This document shows, piece by piece, positions 26,402-35,372 of a DNA stretch of 58,670 nt. The notes under the pieces were generated by a model that saw only the letters and a program-made list of their open reading frames with translations, was not told the origin of the DNA and did not search any database. Source of the DNA: JAYTQG01 sp043746815 (GTDB lineage Bacteria > Actinomycetota > Thermoleophilia > Miltoncostaeales > Miltoncostaeaceae); NCBI GenBank assembly GCA_043746815.1, contig JAYTQG010000001.1, positions 1 to 58,670 on the forward strand, in the 5' to 3' direction. Within the stretch, counting starts at the first letter, position 1. Each line of letters starts with the position of its first letter. Position numbers and translations under genes: made by a program.

Positions 26402-27232
26402 TCGCAAATAGCCGACACCGAAGTCACCGCGGATGGACTGTGCTGAAGCCGTTCGGAAGTTTCGAGGCGACACGAAACGAAGCAACGGTCCGGCAAGGTA
26501 CGAGAATGGTGCAGCCGACGAGAAGCGCTTGTGGAACGGCCATTTCTCTGTGACGAGCTCAAACGCCTCGACCTGCCAATCGAGCCGGAGGAGGCGATCA
26601 CGAACTTCCGCTTCACTGAAACGCCGCTCAAAGAAGACACGATCTCCGACTCGCTCAGTAGCTTCTCCCCAGAGTTCGTCCTGCATGAAGACGTCCGACG
26701 CAACAGCCGCCATATTCGTCGTGAGATGCAGCGTTCCACCCGGACGGAGAACCCGCCAGAACTCAGCCATCGCCTCGATATCTCCGTCTGGGCGAATATG
26801 CTCGATCACGGACGCGCAGACACAATTGTCGAACGTCTCGTCCGAAAATCGGAGGTTGCGAGCATCCTCGACGGCCATTGGAAGTTTGGGATCCAGAGCC
26901 GTCCAAAGCTCGATCTCCTGGCTGAAGAGATCGACCGCCGTCCATTCCCCTAAGCCTTCCGCGTGCAGGAGGCTCGGCAGAAGCTTCGGGCTCGACACAT
27001 CGAGGCAGCGGCCTGCAAAGTGCTCGTCGGCGATTCGACCAAGCTCGTAGTAGCGCCAAGAGTCCAGGGGCACCAGGAGCCGATTCACTGCCGCCCGGAG
27101 GAGCTGCCTATCGCGCGTCAAGATACCGCGGCGGAGAGCCGAGACGCCCAGGACGAGACTCCGCCTGTAGAGGCGACGCCAACCGGTCCCAAGGAAGAGG
27201 GCGCCGTCAAAAATTCGCGGTGAGTGCTCCAT
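26384..27232 (-). CDS. Class I SAM-dependent methyltransferase
   Basis: 282 residues. The methyltransferase core begins around residue 60: YELGRIADEHFAGRCLDVSSPK, where motif I reads LDVSSPK instead of a G-x-G loop, then WTAVDLFSQEIELW, VEDARNLRFSDETFDNCVCASVIEHI (motif with SVIEHI) and EFWRVLRPGGTLHLTTN, the classic Methyltransf_11 post-motif. It probably methylates a sugar or the end of a glycan. Start ATG 27232 overlaps the divergent GT2 start at 27220 by 13 bp, so the first ~20 residues are uncertain. Convergent with the preceding GT4 gene. Confidence 0.8.
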   Translation of the reverse strand: MEHSPRIFDGALFLGTGWRRLYRRSLVLGVSALRRGILTRDRQLLRAAVNRLLVPLDSWRYYELGRIADEHFAGRCLDVSSPKLLPSLLHAEGLGEWTAVDLFSQEIELWTALDPKLPMAVEDARNLRFSDETFDNCVCASVIEHIRPDGDIEAMAEFWRVLRPGGTLHLTTNMAAVASDVFMQDELWGEATERVGDRVFFERRFSEAEVRDRLLRLDWQVEAFELVTEKWPFHKRFSSAAPFSYLAGPLLRFVSPRNFRTASAQSIRGDFGVGYLRLRKPS

Positions 27233-28266
27233 TGCCTTCTAGTTTTGCGGATCTCCCGGACGGCTCCGCTAGGCTACGGGACGTTGGTTGCCCCGCCGCC
27301 AGAGGATATGCCCTGACCCTCGTTTCGATCGTCGTGCCTTGCTTCAACGAGGAGGAGACACTTAAGGAGTTGCATCGCCAGGTGGTGGCAGAGCTTGCAT
27401 CGTCGTCGCACGACTTTGAGGTCGTCCTGGTTGACGATGGGTCGCGAGATGGAACCGCCAGAGTGATCGCCGAAATCTGCGCACGTGACAGCCATGTTCG
27501 CGGTCTGCATCTCTCACGGAATTTCGGACACGAGGCGGCAATTGAAGCTGGGCTCCGTGATGCGCGCGGGGATGCGACGATCGTCATGGATGCCGACCTG
27601 CAGGACTCGCCCGCCGCCGTGGCCCGCCTGATTGCGGCTTGGGAGGACGGAGCAGATGTCGCATACGCGGTCCGCGAGAAACGCAAAGAGGGGCGGCTTC
27701 TCCGCGCCGCGTTTCATGTCTTCTACCGCCTCGCTGGTCGGATGATGAGCATCGATCTTCCTCGGGATGCAGGGCCATTTTCGCTGCTCAGCCGCCGGGC
27801 GTTGGATGCCCTGAACGGTATGGGTGAGATTAACCGCTACTTCCCGGGTCTTCGGGCCTTCACCGGATTTCGGCAAGTGGCGGTTCCGGTGGAACGCAAT
27901 GAGCGCCTGGCGGGAGAAACGAAGTATTCGCTCGTCAAACGGGCGGCCGGGGCGGCAAACGCGATCATTTCGTTCTCTAAATTGCCGCTGCGTGCGGCTA
28001 CCGTCCTTGGCTTTGTTAGCGCGGGATTTGCAATCATGGCCGGAATATTTGTAATCGTCTCACGGGTTTCCGGAGCTAAGTTTTCCGCAGGATGGGCCTC
28101 GCTCATCGTGGTTGTCCTGTTTGTCTCAGGGGTTCAGCTCCTAACGCTCGGTATCGTCGGTGAATACGTCGGGAAGATTTTCGATGAAGTGCGACGGCGT
28201 CCCAACTACATCGTTGCGGAGCGCGTCGAGACCGACGAAGGCTCCGGGGCTGGTTCTACGCCGTGA
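27220..28266 (+). CDS. GT2 polyprenyl-phosphate glycosyltransferase, GtrB/DPM1-like, membrane-anchored
   Basis: 348 residues. A GT-A domain (VSIVVPCFNEEETLKEL, VVLVDDGSRDGT, NFGHEAAIEAGLRDARGD, VMDADLQDSP with the DXD motif) is followed by two C-terminal membrane helices (about residues 265-290 and 297-320) and the RRRPNYIV end. This is the layout of GtrB/YfdH/ArnC-type enzymes that make polyprenyl-phosphate-linked hexoses as donors for extracytoplasmic glycosyltransferases. Only GTG 27220 or TTG 27232 can start it, and both lie inside the start region of the divergent methyltransferase. Its stop overlaps the next gene (GTGA), a large polytopic protein that could be the user of its product. 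Confidence 0.88.
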   Translation: MSAPLPSSFADLPDGSARLRDVGCPAARGYALTLVSIVVPCFNEEETLKELHRQVVAELASSSHDFEVVLVDDGSRDGTARVIAEICARDSHVRGLHLSRNFGHEAAIEAGLRDARGDATIVMDADLQDSPAAVARLIAAWEDGADVAYAVREKRKEGRLLRAAFHVFYRLAGRMMSIDLPRDAGPFSLLSRRALDALNGMGEINRYFPGLRAFTGFRQVAVPVERNERLAGETKYSLVKRAAGAANAIISFSKLPLRAATVLGFVSAGFAIMAGIFVIVSRVSGAKFSAGWASLIVVVLFVSGVQLLTLGIVGEYVGKIFDEVRRRPNYIVAERVETDEGSGAGSTP

Positions 28267-30374
28267 GTGAAGGCGGCTCCCGTCGCAGCCGCATCAGCCG
28301 GGCATCTACAGTCGAAGCCGCCATCGTTCTGGTCGGATATCTCGGGTTAGCGTGCTGGCTCACGTGGCCGGTCGCGATCCACCCGGGAGCGGTGACCACC
28401 TCTGGCCATATTGGGGGTGACCCACTCGGCTATCTCGTCGACCTCTGGTACCACGGCGAGCACGGGTTCTCGTTCTGGGGAACGGGCGTTCAGGACCAGA
28501 TCGCTCGACCGTTCGGGAGACCGGTCTCAAACGGGGGGGTGGGGACACAGCTCGCGTTTGCAGGACCCGCCTGGATCCTGACCAAATTCTTCTCTGCGAT
28601 TGTCGCCTACAACGTCGTACTGATCTTCGGTATCGCCGCATCGTCGGCCGCCATGTACCTCTTGGTCCGCAAACTCGGGCTCGGTAGCGTCTCTGCCGGC
28701 TGGGCCGGGATGGCGTTCATGCTGTTCCAGTACCACCTCGCCCGCATCGCGTCGCATCCTCCGCTGGCCCTTCTGTGGTGCTTCCCTCTGCTCCTGCTCG
28801 CGGGCGTCTTCTGGCTGGAGCGGCGAGATAATCGCAGCGCGATCTTGCTGGGCGTGGCGCTCCTGGGCTGCTGGGTCAGCAACCCGTACTACGGGATCAT
28901 GGGCTTCCTGATGATCTTCATCATCGGGGTGATCGGGATTGTCATGGCTGCTCGCAGCTCAGGTACCCGAGGCGCACTACGAGCCGTCGCGCAGGTCTCC
29001 GTCCCGGCCTTCGTTCTTGTCGTGCTCCCGCTCATCGCTTTGGCACTCGCAGAGCGTGGCACGACTGCAAACGCATTCACCCGAAGCCGGGTCGAACTTG
29101 AAATCTACGGCGCCCGACTCTCGGACTATTTGATTCCGAGTCTCGATCCACTCACTGCTGGCATCACGCCAAACGCAACGTGGCTTCGTCCCGGTGGTGA
29201 ACGGGCAAACTTCCTCGGCTTGGCAACCATCCCACTCGCCGTGATTGGACTGGTTGTTGCAGTTTCAACGTGGAAGCGCCTTGCTCCGCGCCTACGACTC
29301 GCGCTGACCCTTGCCATTCCGATTGGGCTTGCGTCGGTCTGGTTCAGCCTCGCGAGCCCGTACCCAATCTTGGGCCGCCGCGTTGAAATGCCATCGTCGT
29401 TCATCTTCGACGTACTTCCGTACCTGCGCGCCTACGCCCGTTTTGTCGTTCCCGTCATGACGGTCGCTCTGGTTATCGCGGCCTTCGGCCTTCAGCAGCT
29501 GATGCGCCGTCGCTCGCAAATTTGGCAAATCTCGATTGCGTCCACCGCATTCCTCGTGACTGGACTGAACCTCGTTCTCGGCGGACCGATCGCAGCGGGC
29601 GTTCCTGGCAGTATCGACGGCATCGCTCCGAGAGACCGGCCAACCTGGAAATGGCTCGCGACGAACGCCCCCGGGCAAGTCGTCCTCGAGACACCTGGGG
29701 GGCCTGACGAAGAACTGGACCGGTGGTTTGCGTGGGCGCAGAGCATTCATCGACACCCCATCGCGAACGGCAGTTTTGGTGAGAACAATCCTGCTGCCGA
29801 CTTCCTTGACACCGTTGGCGACCCCCAACAACCGGGCGCGGCAACACGCCTCGCAACGGCGGGCATTTCACTGGTCGCGATCGAGCGCTGGGCGTGGGAC
29901 CGGCGCGGTCGCGCGGTGCCGGTCACCCCTCCCCCCGGATTCCGGGTCCTCACGCGCTTCCCTGACGGAAGTGCAATCTGGAGAGTGACAGCGCCAGCGA
30001 CTGCGGCAATCGCGATCTACCGGCGGGCGTACTGGTGGACGCCCGTACAACGTGACGGCGACGTCTGGCGGTTTCTTGGCGTCCAGGGCAGGCTCGCAAC
30101 CTACGCGCCTCAGGGTGGCCGTTACCTGGCAAGTTTCGCAACCCGCGGATACCTACCAGGGGCGGCGTATCGACTGAGATTCACACTCCCGGACGGGCAC
30201 ACGGAAGAGCGGGTCATCCGAGATAGCCGCAGGATCACGCTTCCGATGACCCTTGCGGCTGGCCAGGGAGAGGTGACCGTCACGAATCTCGGCCCACCCG
30301 CGCGTCAAATCAGCCAGACCGATCTTCGCGTCGTGTCGGTTGAGCTTGGCGAGTGGAAAATCGTCGCAAGATAG
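28263..30374 (+). CDS. Large polytopic membrane protein, probable GT-C-like or unknown
   Basis: 703 residues. About eleven membrane segments fill residues 15-460, followed by a ~240-residue extracytoplasmic part with beta-rich stretches (PPGFRVLTRFPDGSAIWRV, YLASFATRGYLPGAAYRL). The first loop after helix one carries GGDPLGYLVDLWYHGEHG, with an acidic pair where GT-C glycosyltransferases hold their catalytic residue. It starts at GTG overlapping the GtrB-like stop (GTGA). That coupling fits a GT-C enzyme using a polyprenyl-phosphate sugar, as GtrA/GtrB systems do. I do not recognise a named family, so the function is inference. Confidence 0.7.
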   Translation: MSEGGSRRSRISRASTVEAAIVLVGYLGLACWLTWPVAIHPGAVTTSGHIGGDPLGYLVDLWYHGEHGFSFWGTGVQDQIARPFGRPVSNGGVGTQLAFAGPAWILTKFFSAIVAYNVVLIFGIAASSAAMYLLVRKLGLGSVSAGWAGMAFMLFQYHLARIASHPPLALLWCFPLLLLAGVFWLERRDNRSAILLGVALLGCWVSNPYYGIMGFLMIFIIGVIGIVMAARSSGTRGALRAVAQVSVPAFVLVVLPLIALALAERGTTANAFTRSRVELEIYGARLSDYLIPSLDPLTAGITPNATWLRPGGERANFLGLATIPLAVIGLVVAVSTWKRLAPRLRLALTLAIPIGLASVWFSLASPYPILGRRVEMPSSFIFDVLPYLRAYARFVVPVMTVALVIAAFGLQQLMRRRSQIWQISIASTAFLVTGLNLVLGGPIAAGVPGSIDGIAPRDRPTWKWLATNAPGQVVLETPGGPDEELDRWFAWAQSIHRHPIANGSFGENNPAADFLDTVGDPQQPGAATRLATAGISLVAIERWAWDRRGRAVPVTPPPGFRVLTRFPDGSAIWRVTAPATAAIAIYRRAYWWTPVQRDGDVWRFLGVQGRLATYAPQGGRYLASFATRGYLPGAAYRLRFTLPDGHTEERVIRDSRRITLPMTLAAGQGEVTVTNLGPPARQISQTDLRVVSVELGEWKIVAR

Positions 30375-30392
30375 CGCCGGTAAACTAGGCCG

Positions 30393-31550
30393 ATGAACGT
30401 GACGCCCCTGAACGAACCGGTCGATGTCGACGCAATCATGGCGGCGGTGAAGGCCAGGGTCGCGGAGAAAAAAGCGCGCGGCCTGTACAGCGTCGATGCC
30501 CTGGCGTACGAGAAACTCGCCGAGGGCGAGCCATGGGATCCAGATCGCATCGAGGGGATGCAGGTCGCCGCGGTGGTGCGCCAGCATTTGCTGGTGGAGC
30601 CATCTTCCAAGCCGGTTATCGGCAAGGCAGTCGGCCTGGCGAAGAAGTTCGTTGTTCGGGCAGGCTTCCACAATCTGCAGACCATCACCCACCAGGTGAC
30701 GAGCTTCAACACGGAGATGCTTGGCTATGCGACCTCAGTCGGAGTCGAGGTTGCGTCGCTTCGCCGCGAGCTTGACGGGTTGAAGCGAGAAATCGCAGAG
30801 GACCGCCGTGTTGAGCAGATGGACACACGCGTGGTGTCCCTGGAGCGTGTCTCTCCGGAAGCGCGCCTCTTGCGGCTAGAAGCTGACCGGTCAGGGATGG
30901 TTCCATCAGTTGAGCACCACTCCATCCAGCTGGCCCCCGGCGCCCCAAGCGGGTTCGACCAGCTGCGACTTGAGGAATGGTTTCCGGGCGATAGCGACGA
31001 CGCCCTTGCGGCCCTGACGACAGGTGCGGATCGAGTTGTCGCGCTCAATTGCGCAGACGGGCGTCTGTTGGACTCGATCACCGCTCCTGAACGCTCTGGA
31101 ATCGACGAACGCGCAGATCTGGTGGCCATCGGCGCGAACGCTGGCCGGTCGCTGACGCACGGAGATCCGATCGATGGACTCGGCGGTCTGGCGACCGGTA
31201 GCGTCGATGCAGCGGTCGTTCCCAGCCTCGTTGAACGGCTCGACCAAGACCGACTCGCCGCGCTGGTTCGGGGACTGTCTGCTGCCGTGGACCGCGGAGG
31301 CCGTGCGATCGTCACTGTCCGCAACCCGCGTTGCCAAGTGGAAATGCGACGGCACTTCTGGATGGACCCACGCCGGCTGCGACCGATCGACCCGGAGACA
31401 ATTGGACTGATGCTTCTGGCGGCTGGTTTTGACCGCTTTGACCTGATCTGGCGAGAGATTGAGGACGTGCCGCTTCCAATCGGAGCCGAGCCGTTGCCCA
31501 TTGAGGCGGTCTCGCGAAGCTGCGCGGTGGTCGCACACCATTCGTCGTAG
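30393..31550 (+). CDS. Coiled-coil protein with degenerate methyltransferase-like C-terminus
   Basis: 385 residues in three parts. (a) Residues 1-70: VDVDAIMAAVKARVAEKK and EPWDPDRIEGM. (b) Residues ~80-155: basic amphipathic helix (KPVIGKAVGLAKKFVVRAG) and coiled coil (EVASLRRELDGLKREIAED). (c) Residues ~190-385: Rossmann-like DRVVALNCADGRLLDS, SVDAAVVPSLVERLD and RGGRAIVTVRN. The methyltransferase glycine loop is not standard (LNCADGR), so activity is uncertain. Part (a)-(b) resembles the small protein at 11818, and the coil-plus-methyltransferase-like design recurs in the 41649 protein. Located before two GT4 genes and the Wzm/Wzt exporter; a chain-capping or length-sensing role is possible but unproven. 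Confidence 0.65.
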   Translation: MNVTPLNEPVDVDAIMAAVKARVAEKKARGLYSVDALAYEKLAEGEPWDPDRIEGMQVAAVVRQHLLVEPSSKPVIGKAVGLAKKFVVRAGFHNLQTITHQVTSFNTEMLGYATSVGVEVASLRRELDGLKREIAEDRRVEQMDTRVVSLERVSPEARLLRLEADRSGMVPSVEHHSIQLAPGAPSGFDQLRLEEWFPGDSDDALAALTTGADRVVALNCADGRLLDSITAPERSGIDERADLVAIGANAGRSLTHGDPIDGLGGLATGSVDAAVVPSLVERLDQDRLAALVRGLSAAVDRGGRAIVTVRNPRCQVEMRRHFWMDPRRLRPIDPETIGLMLLAAGFDRFDLIWREIEDVPLPIGAEPLPIEAVSRSCAVVAHHSS

Positions 31551-32727
31551 ACCGATCGCGTTCGTCCTTCCGCGCTACGGCCCGGAGATCATTGGGGGAG
31601 CGGAAACGCTGTGCCGGGCCGCCGCCGAGAACTTCGCGGCGAACGACGTTCCCGTCGAGATCTTCACCACCTGCGCGATCGACCATTTCACCTGGCTTGA
31701 CCACTACCCGGCGGCGACGACTGAGCTGAACGGAGTTGTCGTCCACCGGTTTCCGGTCTCCCCCGCGCGCGATAGCGAGCACTACTACGACATCCACCAC
31801 GGCATTAACCGTGGTGATGCGCATCTGGGGTACCTCGAACACCTCGAATGGATGAGCAATAGCGTTTGGTCCGACGAACTCGAAGATGCGTTGATTGAGG
31901 AGACACCGCGTTTGCATTGTCGGGTCGCGCTGCCCTACCTGTTCGGAACGACATTTTGGGCCGTGGCCGAGAACCCGGAAAAGACAGCGCTCATTCCGTG
32001 TCTGCACAACGAGAACCATGCCAAGGTTCCGGCGATCAAGGCGATGCTTGAGCAGTCCGCCGGATGTCTCGCGAATTCGCCCGCCGAGGAAGCGCTGATT
32101 CGACGGATTGCCCCGAGGGCGAGAACAACACTTGGAAGTATGGGATTCGATCCGCCGTCCCTCCCTCCGGACCCCGCAAAGTTCTGTGCCGACCGCGGGA
32201 TTTCACCGGGCTATCTCCTCTATGCGGGCAGGCGCGAGGAGTCGAAGGGCGTCCCCCTGCTCTTCGACTACTACGCCCGCTACATCGAGGACAACCCAGA
32301 CGCGCCGCCGTTGGCGATGATGGGTTCAGGGACGCTTCCCGCCCCTCCCCAGATTGCAAAGCGAATCATCGAACTCGGATTCGTTCCGAATGAGGACAAG
32401 CTCGCGGCTGTCGCCGCGGCAAGCGTTTTCGTCCATCCTTCAACGAACGAAAGCTTTGGCGCAGTTGTCGCAGAAGCCATGTTGCAGCGAGTTCCCGTGC
32501 TCGTAACCGCGCACTCTCCGGTGCTCGTGGATCACTGCCGCGACTCGGGGGGCGGGCTGTGGTTCGCCAGCTACCCGGAGTTCGCGGAGTCACTTGATCT
32601 GCTTCTGGGCGATGACGAACTCCGAGCAAAAATGGGTGACGGCGGTTTTCGATACATCACCGGTAACCATTCCTGGTCGCACCTGCGGGAGCGCTACCTC
32701 TCGGCGCTGGACATGTGGATTCCGTAG
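31501..32727 (+). CDS. GT4-like glycosyltransferase
   Basis: About 408 residues. N-terminal FVLPRYGPEIIGGAETLCRAAAENF and FTTCAIDHFTWLDHYPA match the paralogue at 10658-11815. The C-terminal block is LLYAGRREESKGVPLLFDYY and STNESFGAVVAEAMLQRVPVLV. The start is a problem: the conserved sequence begins near 31552, and no ATG/GTG/TTG is in frame between TTG 31501, which overlaps the upstream gene by 50 bp, and the conserved part. An ATT at 31540, with GGTGG about 9 bases upstream, is the only close alternative. I give TTG 31501 with low confidence in the exact start and high confidence in the gene. Confidence 0.82.
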   Translation: MRRSREAARWSHTIRRRPIAFVLPRYGPEIIGGAETLCRAAAENFAANDVPVEIFTTCAIDHFTWLDHYPAATTELNGVVVHRFPVSPARDSEHYYDIHHGINRGDAHLGYLEHLEWMSNSVWSDELEDALIEETPRLHCRVALPYLFGTTFWAVAENPEKTALIPCLHNENHAKVPAIKAMLEQSAGCLANSPAEEALIRRIAPRARTTLGSMGFDPPSLPPDPAKFCADRGISPGYLLYAGRREESKGVPLLFDYYARYIEDNPDAPPLAMMGSGTLPAPPQIAKRIIELGFVPNEDKLAAVAAASVFVHPSTNESFGAVVAEAMLQRVPVLVTAHSPVLVDHCRDSGGGLWFASYPEFAESLDLLLGDDELRAKMGDGGFRYITGNHSWSHLRERYLSALDMWIP

Positions 32728-33783
32728 GTGGCCGCCGTTCATCAGATCGCCGCCGGAGCTGCTCCTCGCGACGCAATTACCAACCATCTGATCGCGAGTC
32801 GCGCACTCTTTCGATCGTGGGGCCTTGAATCCGAGATTTTTGCCGAAGCGATGGACCCCAGCCTTGCCGGAGATGTTCTGCCCGCTCGTGATTACCCAGA
32901 TCGGACGAGCGCCGACGACCTCGCGATCCTCCACTACTCGATCCACAGTTCGGCCTTCGATATCGCCGCCAAACACGCGGATCGCTGCGCGTTTCACTAC
33001 CACAACATCACCCCGGCCTCGTATCTGTGGCGCTACGCACCGCTCGTTGCCGCTGAGTGTGCGCGCGGACGAGCACAGCTCCCCGCCTACCGCGACCACG
33101 TCGCTGCGAGCTGGGCCGACTCCCGGTTCAACGCACAGGAACTCACCACTCTGGGCTACGACGGAGTGCAGAGCCTTGGGATACTCCGGACTCCGCTGAG
33201 CTTCGGTGGAGCTGCCGAACGCGACCCCGTTGGCCCTCCCCGCATGCTGTTTGTGGGCCGTGGCATCCCCAACAAGGCGCAGCATGACTTGATCTTCGCA
33301 CTCGCAGCACTCCACGAAGAGCGAATACCGGCAACGCTGACGCTCGTCGGATCCTGGGATGCATCGCCTTGCTACCGCGACCTGTGCACAACACTCGCCA
33401 GCCGTCTTGGCGTGAACCATTACCTTCGCATGCTTGGTTCGATCGATAACGAAGCGCTTGCCGATGAGTACCGTGCGGCGAACCTGTTCGTGTGTCTTTC
33501 GGATCACGAAGGATTCTGTGTTCCGGCGCTTGAAGCGATCGACGCGGATCTCCCGATCGTTGCGTATGCGGCTGGGGCCCTTCCGGAGACGGTTGGGGGT
33601 GCTGGCCTCCTCCTTTCGGAGAAGGCCCCCTCACTTGTGGCCGAGGCGGTCATGGAGGTCCACGAGAACGCCGCACTCCGCGGCAGCTTTGCCGATGCCC
33701 GGACTACGCAGCGCGAGCACTTCGCACCGGATGCCGTCGGGAATCGACTCAAAACCGCGCTCGCGGAAATCGGAGCGCTCTAG
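32728..33783 (+). CDS. GT4-like glycosyltransferase
   Basis: 351 residues starting with GTG directly after the previous stop codon (TAG GTG, no gap). The N-terminus, VHQIAAGAAPRDAITNHLIASRALFRSWG, resembles WcaC-like transferases. The donor domain has MLFVGRGIPNKAQHDLIFAL and DHEGFCVPALEAIDADLPIVAYAAGALPETVGG, the GT4 block with C in place of the usual G in EGFG-x-P. The stop is followed immediately by the next gene, so it belongs to a tightly packed run 30393-36580 that ends with the ABC exporter. It probably extends the same glycan as its neighbours. Confidence 0.84.
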   Translation: MAAVHQIAAGAAPRDAITNHLIASRALFRSWGLESEIFAEAMDPSLAGDVLPARDYPDRTSADDLAILHYSIHSSAFDIAAKHADRCAFHYHNITPASYLWRYAPLVAAECARGRAQLPAYRDHVAASWADSRFNAQELTTLGYDGVQSLGILRTPLSFGGAAERDPVGPPRMLFVGRGIPNKAQHDLIFALAALHEERIPATLTLVGSWDASPCYRDLCTTLASRLGVNHYLRMLGSIDNEALADEYRAANLFVCLSDHEGFCVPALEAIDADLPIVAYAAGALPETVGGAGLLLSEKAPSLVAEAVMEVHENAALRGSFADARTTQREHFAPDAVGNRLKTALAEIGAL

Positions 33784-34569
33784 ATGATCGCGTGGAAGCC
33801 TGTCCACTCGACAACCTTGGACTCCGCGCTGGAACGGTGTATTCGCCCCGCACTCGCGGGGCTCAATAGCCTGTGCCCTCCCTCCGAGGCACCAGCGATC
33901 GCACTGATGATTGGTATGCCATCACCCGCGGAGATGAGCGACCTCGCACGAAACGGGATTCCATTTGTCCTCCTGGCCGCCCCGCCGTGGCCGGACCGTG
34001 AGATGAGTCGGATGATCATCGCGCGCGCCGCCGGAGTCGCAATCCTGGACTCTCGGGAGCTGCAGCACCGGACGGAGCTCTGCGCCGCGACCCTGCTGCA
34101 TCCGATCGGACTCGGGGCTCCACTTCCTGAAGCGGGTAACGGAGGGGTGCGGGCAGCGGTCGGCGGTCGACAACTGATGGAGAAGCTTCTGGACGAATTC
34201 CCTGGTCTCGTGCGCGACGACCCGGGTACGCCCGCTGCGTGTCTCGTTGGGGGCGGCGGAATTGCTGATCTCGCCGCCGCGCGATGTGCCTGGGCAGATG
34301 GCGCCTACGTCCTCGGGCTCCCAGGGTGCGGTTACCAATCCGAGCTTCGCGAAGGTGGCGCGCTTCTCTGCGATTCGGTTGCGGAGGCCGAAGAGGCCGT
34401 TCGTCTCCTGTCTCCCTCAGCGCCGCTGAGACGCGCGCTCTCACGTCGCGGGCGCCGAGCACTCCAAGCCGCTCCGACGGCGACGAAAATCGCCGAGCAA
34501 CTCCTGGAGGTACTCGCCGCGGCGTCCGCCAATACCGCTCACCAAACCGAGTCAACGAGCCGAGCATGA
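33784..34569 (+). CDS. Compact GT-B-like protein, possibly degenerate glycosyltransferase
   Basis: 261 residues, short for a GT-B enzyme (normally 340-420). The first half has IALMIGMPSPAEMSDL and ARAAGVAILDSRELQHRTELC, which resemble the acceptor-domain end (an xSxE-like tether followed by a landing strand). The second half, DLAAARCAWADGAYVLGLPGCGYQSELREGGALLCDSVAEAEEAV and SRRGRRAL, resembles a GT4 C-terminal block in which the EGFGLP-x-LEA motif has been lost. It could be an inactive paralogue retained as a partner. Its stop overlaps the Wzm start (ATGA), so it is retained and translated with the exporter. Confidence 0.6.
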   Translation: MIAWKPVHSTTLDSALERCIRPALAGLNSLCPPSEAPAIALMIGMPSPAEMSDLARNGIPFVLLAAPPWPDREMSRMIIARAAGVAILDSRELQHRTELCAATLLHPIGLGAPLPEAGNGGVRAAVGGRQLMEKLLDEFPGLVRDDPGTPAACLVGGGGIADLAAARCAWADGAYVLGLPGCGYQSELREGGALLCDSVAEAEEAVRLLSPSAPLRRALSRRGRRALQAAPTATKIAEQLLEVLAAASANTAHQTESTSRA

Positions 34570-35372
34570 CCAAACGGACCGACCAATATGCGTCACTTCG
34601 CCAGCACATGCCGTTGCTTCGTAACCTAGTTCGCCGGGAAATTCGTCAGCGCCACAAGGGCTCGGCATTGGGTTTGCTCTGGAATCTGATCATGCCCGCG
34701 ATGCTCGTCGCGACCTACACGTTTATCTTCAAGTACTTCTTTCCGAACGAAATCCCGGACTACTCCGTCTACCTTCTCACCGGTCTTGCCGCGTGGACAT
34801 TTTTCGCCACGGGCGCTCAAGTCGCGGCTTCGAGCCTCATCGCCAATGCCAATCTGGTCAAGAAGGTCAAATTCCCGCGGCAAATTATTCCGCTCGCGGC
34901 CATTGCAGGGAATGCGTTCACAGCACTCGCCATGCTGCTGATCGCCGCGGTCCTCTGTCTCTTTTTGCGCTCTGGAAACGCCCTCTTCTTTGTGGCTACG
35001 CCCTTGGTATTGGTGTTTTTGCTCGTATTTACGGTCGGGTTTGGACTTGTCCTTTCGTCACTCAATGTCTACCTGCGCGACGTCGAGTACCTCTACGGTG
35101 CGCTTCTAACTCCGTGGTTTTTTCTGACGCCGATCCTCTACCGCTTCGCTGGCGTGTCGGAGCGTCTTGGCAGCCACGGATGGGCACTGCGCCTCTTGCA
35201 CTACGCGAACCCGATTGCCCCATTTGTGCTCGCTGTCCAGGACTCTCTCTACTACAAGCGGTGGCCAGCGCTCGGTGATCTCGCCTACTGTGCAGTCGCC
35301 GCGGCGCTGATGCTTATGGTTGGAATGTGGGTCTTTAGCCGCCTGGAGCGGGACTTGGCGGTCGAGCTGTGA
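34566..35372 (+). CDS. wzm: Polysaccharide ABC transporter permease (Wzm/TagG type)
   Basis: 268 residues from ATG 34566, overlapping the upstream stop (ATGA); an upstream open extension is within the previous gene. ABC-2 permease: LRNLVRREIRQRHKGSALGLLWNLIMP, the cytoplasmic gate-helix signature, then about six membrane helices, with NANLVKKVKFPRQIIPLA and YLRDVEYLYGALLTPWFFLTPILY, all typical of Wzm/KpsM/TagG exporters. With the next gene it forms a two-part exporter that moves a finished, lipid-linked polysaccharide across the cytoplasmic membrane. The symbol reflects family role, not proven orthology. Confidence 0.92.
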   Translation: MTKRTDQYASLRQHMPLLRNLVRREIRQRHKGSALGLLWNLIMPAMLVATYTFIFKYFFPNEIPDYSVYLLTGLAAWTFFATGAQVAASSLIANANLVKKVKFPRQIIPLAAIAGNAFTALAMLLIAAVLCLFLRSGNALFFVATPLVLVFLLVFTVGFGLVLSSLNVYLRDVEYLYGALLTPWFFLTPILYRFAGVSERLGSHGWALRLLHYANPIAPFVLAVQDSLYYKRWPALGDLAYCAVAAALMLMVGMWVFSRLERDLAVEL

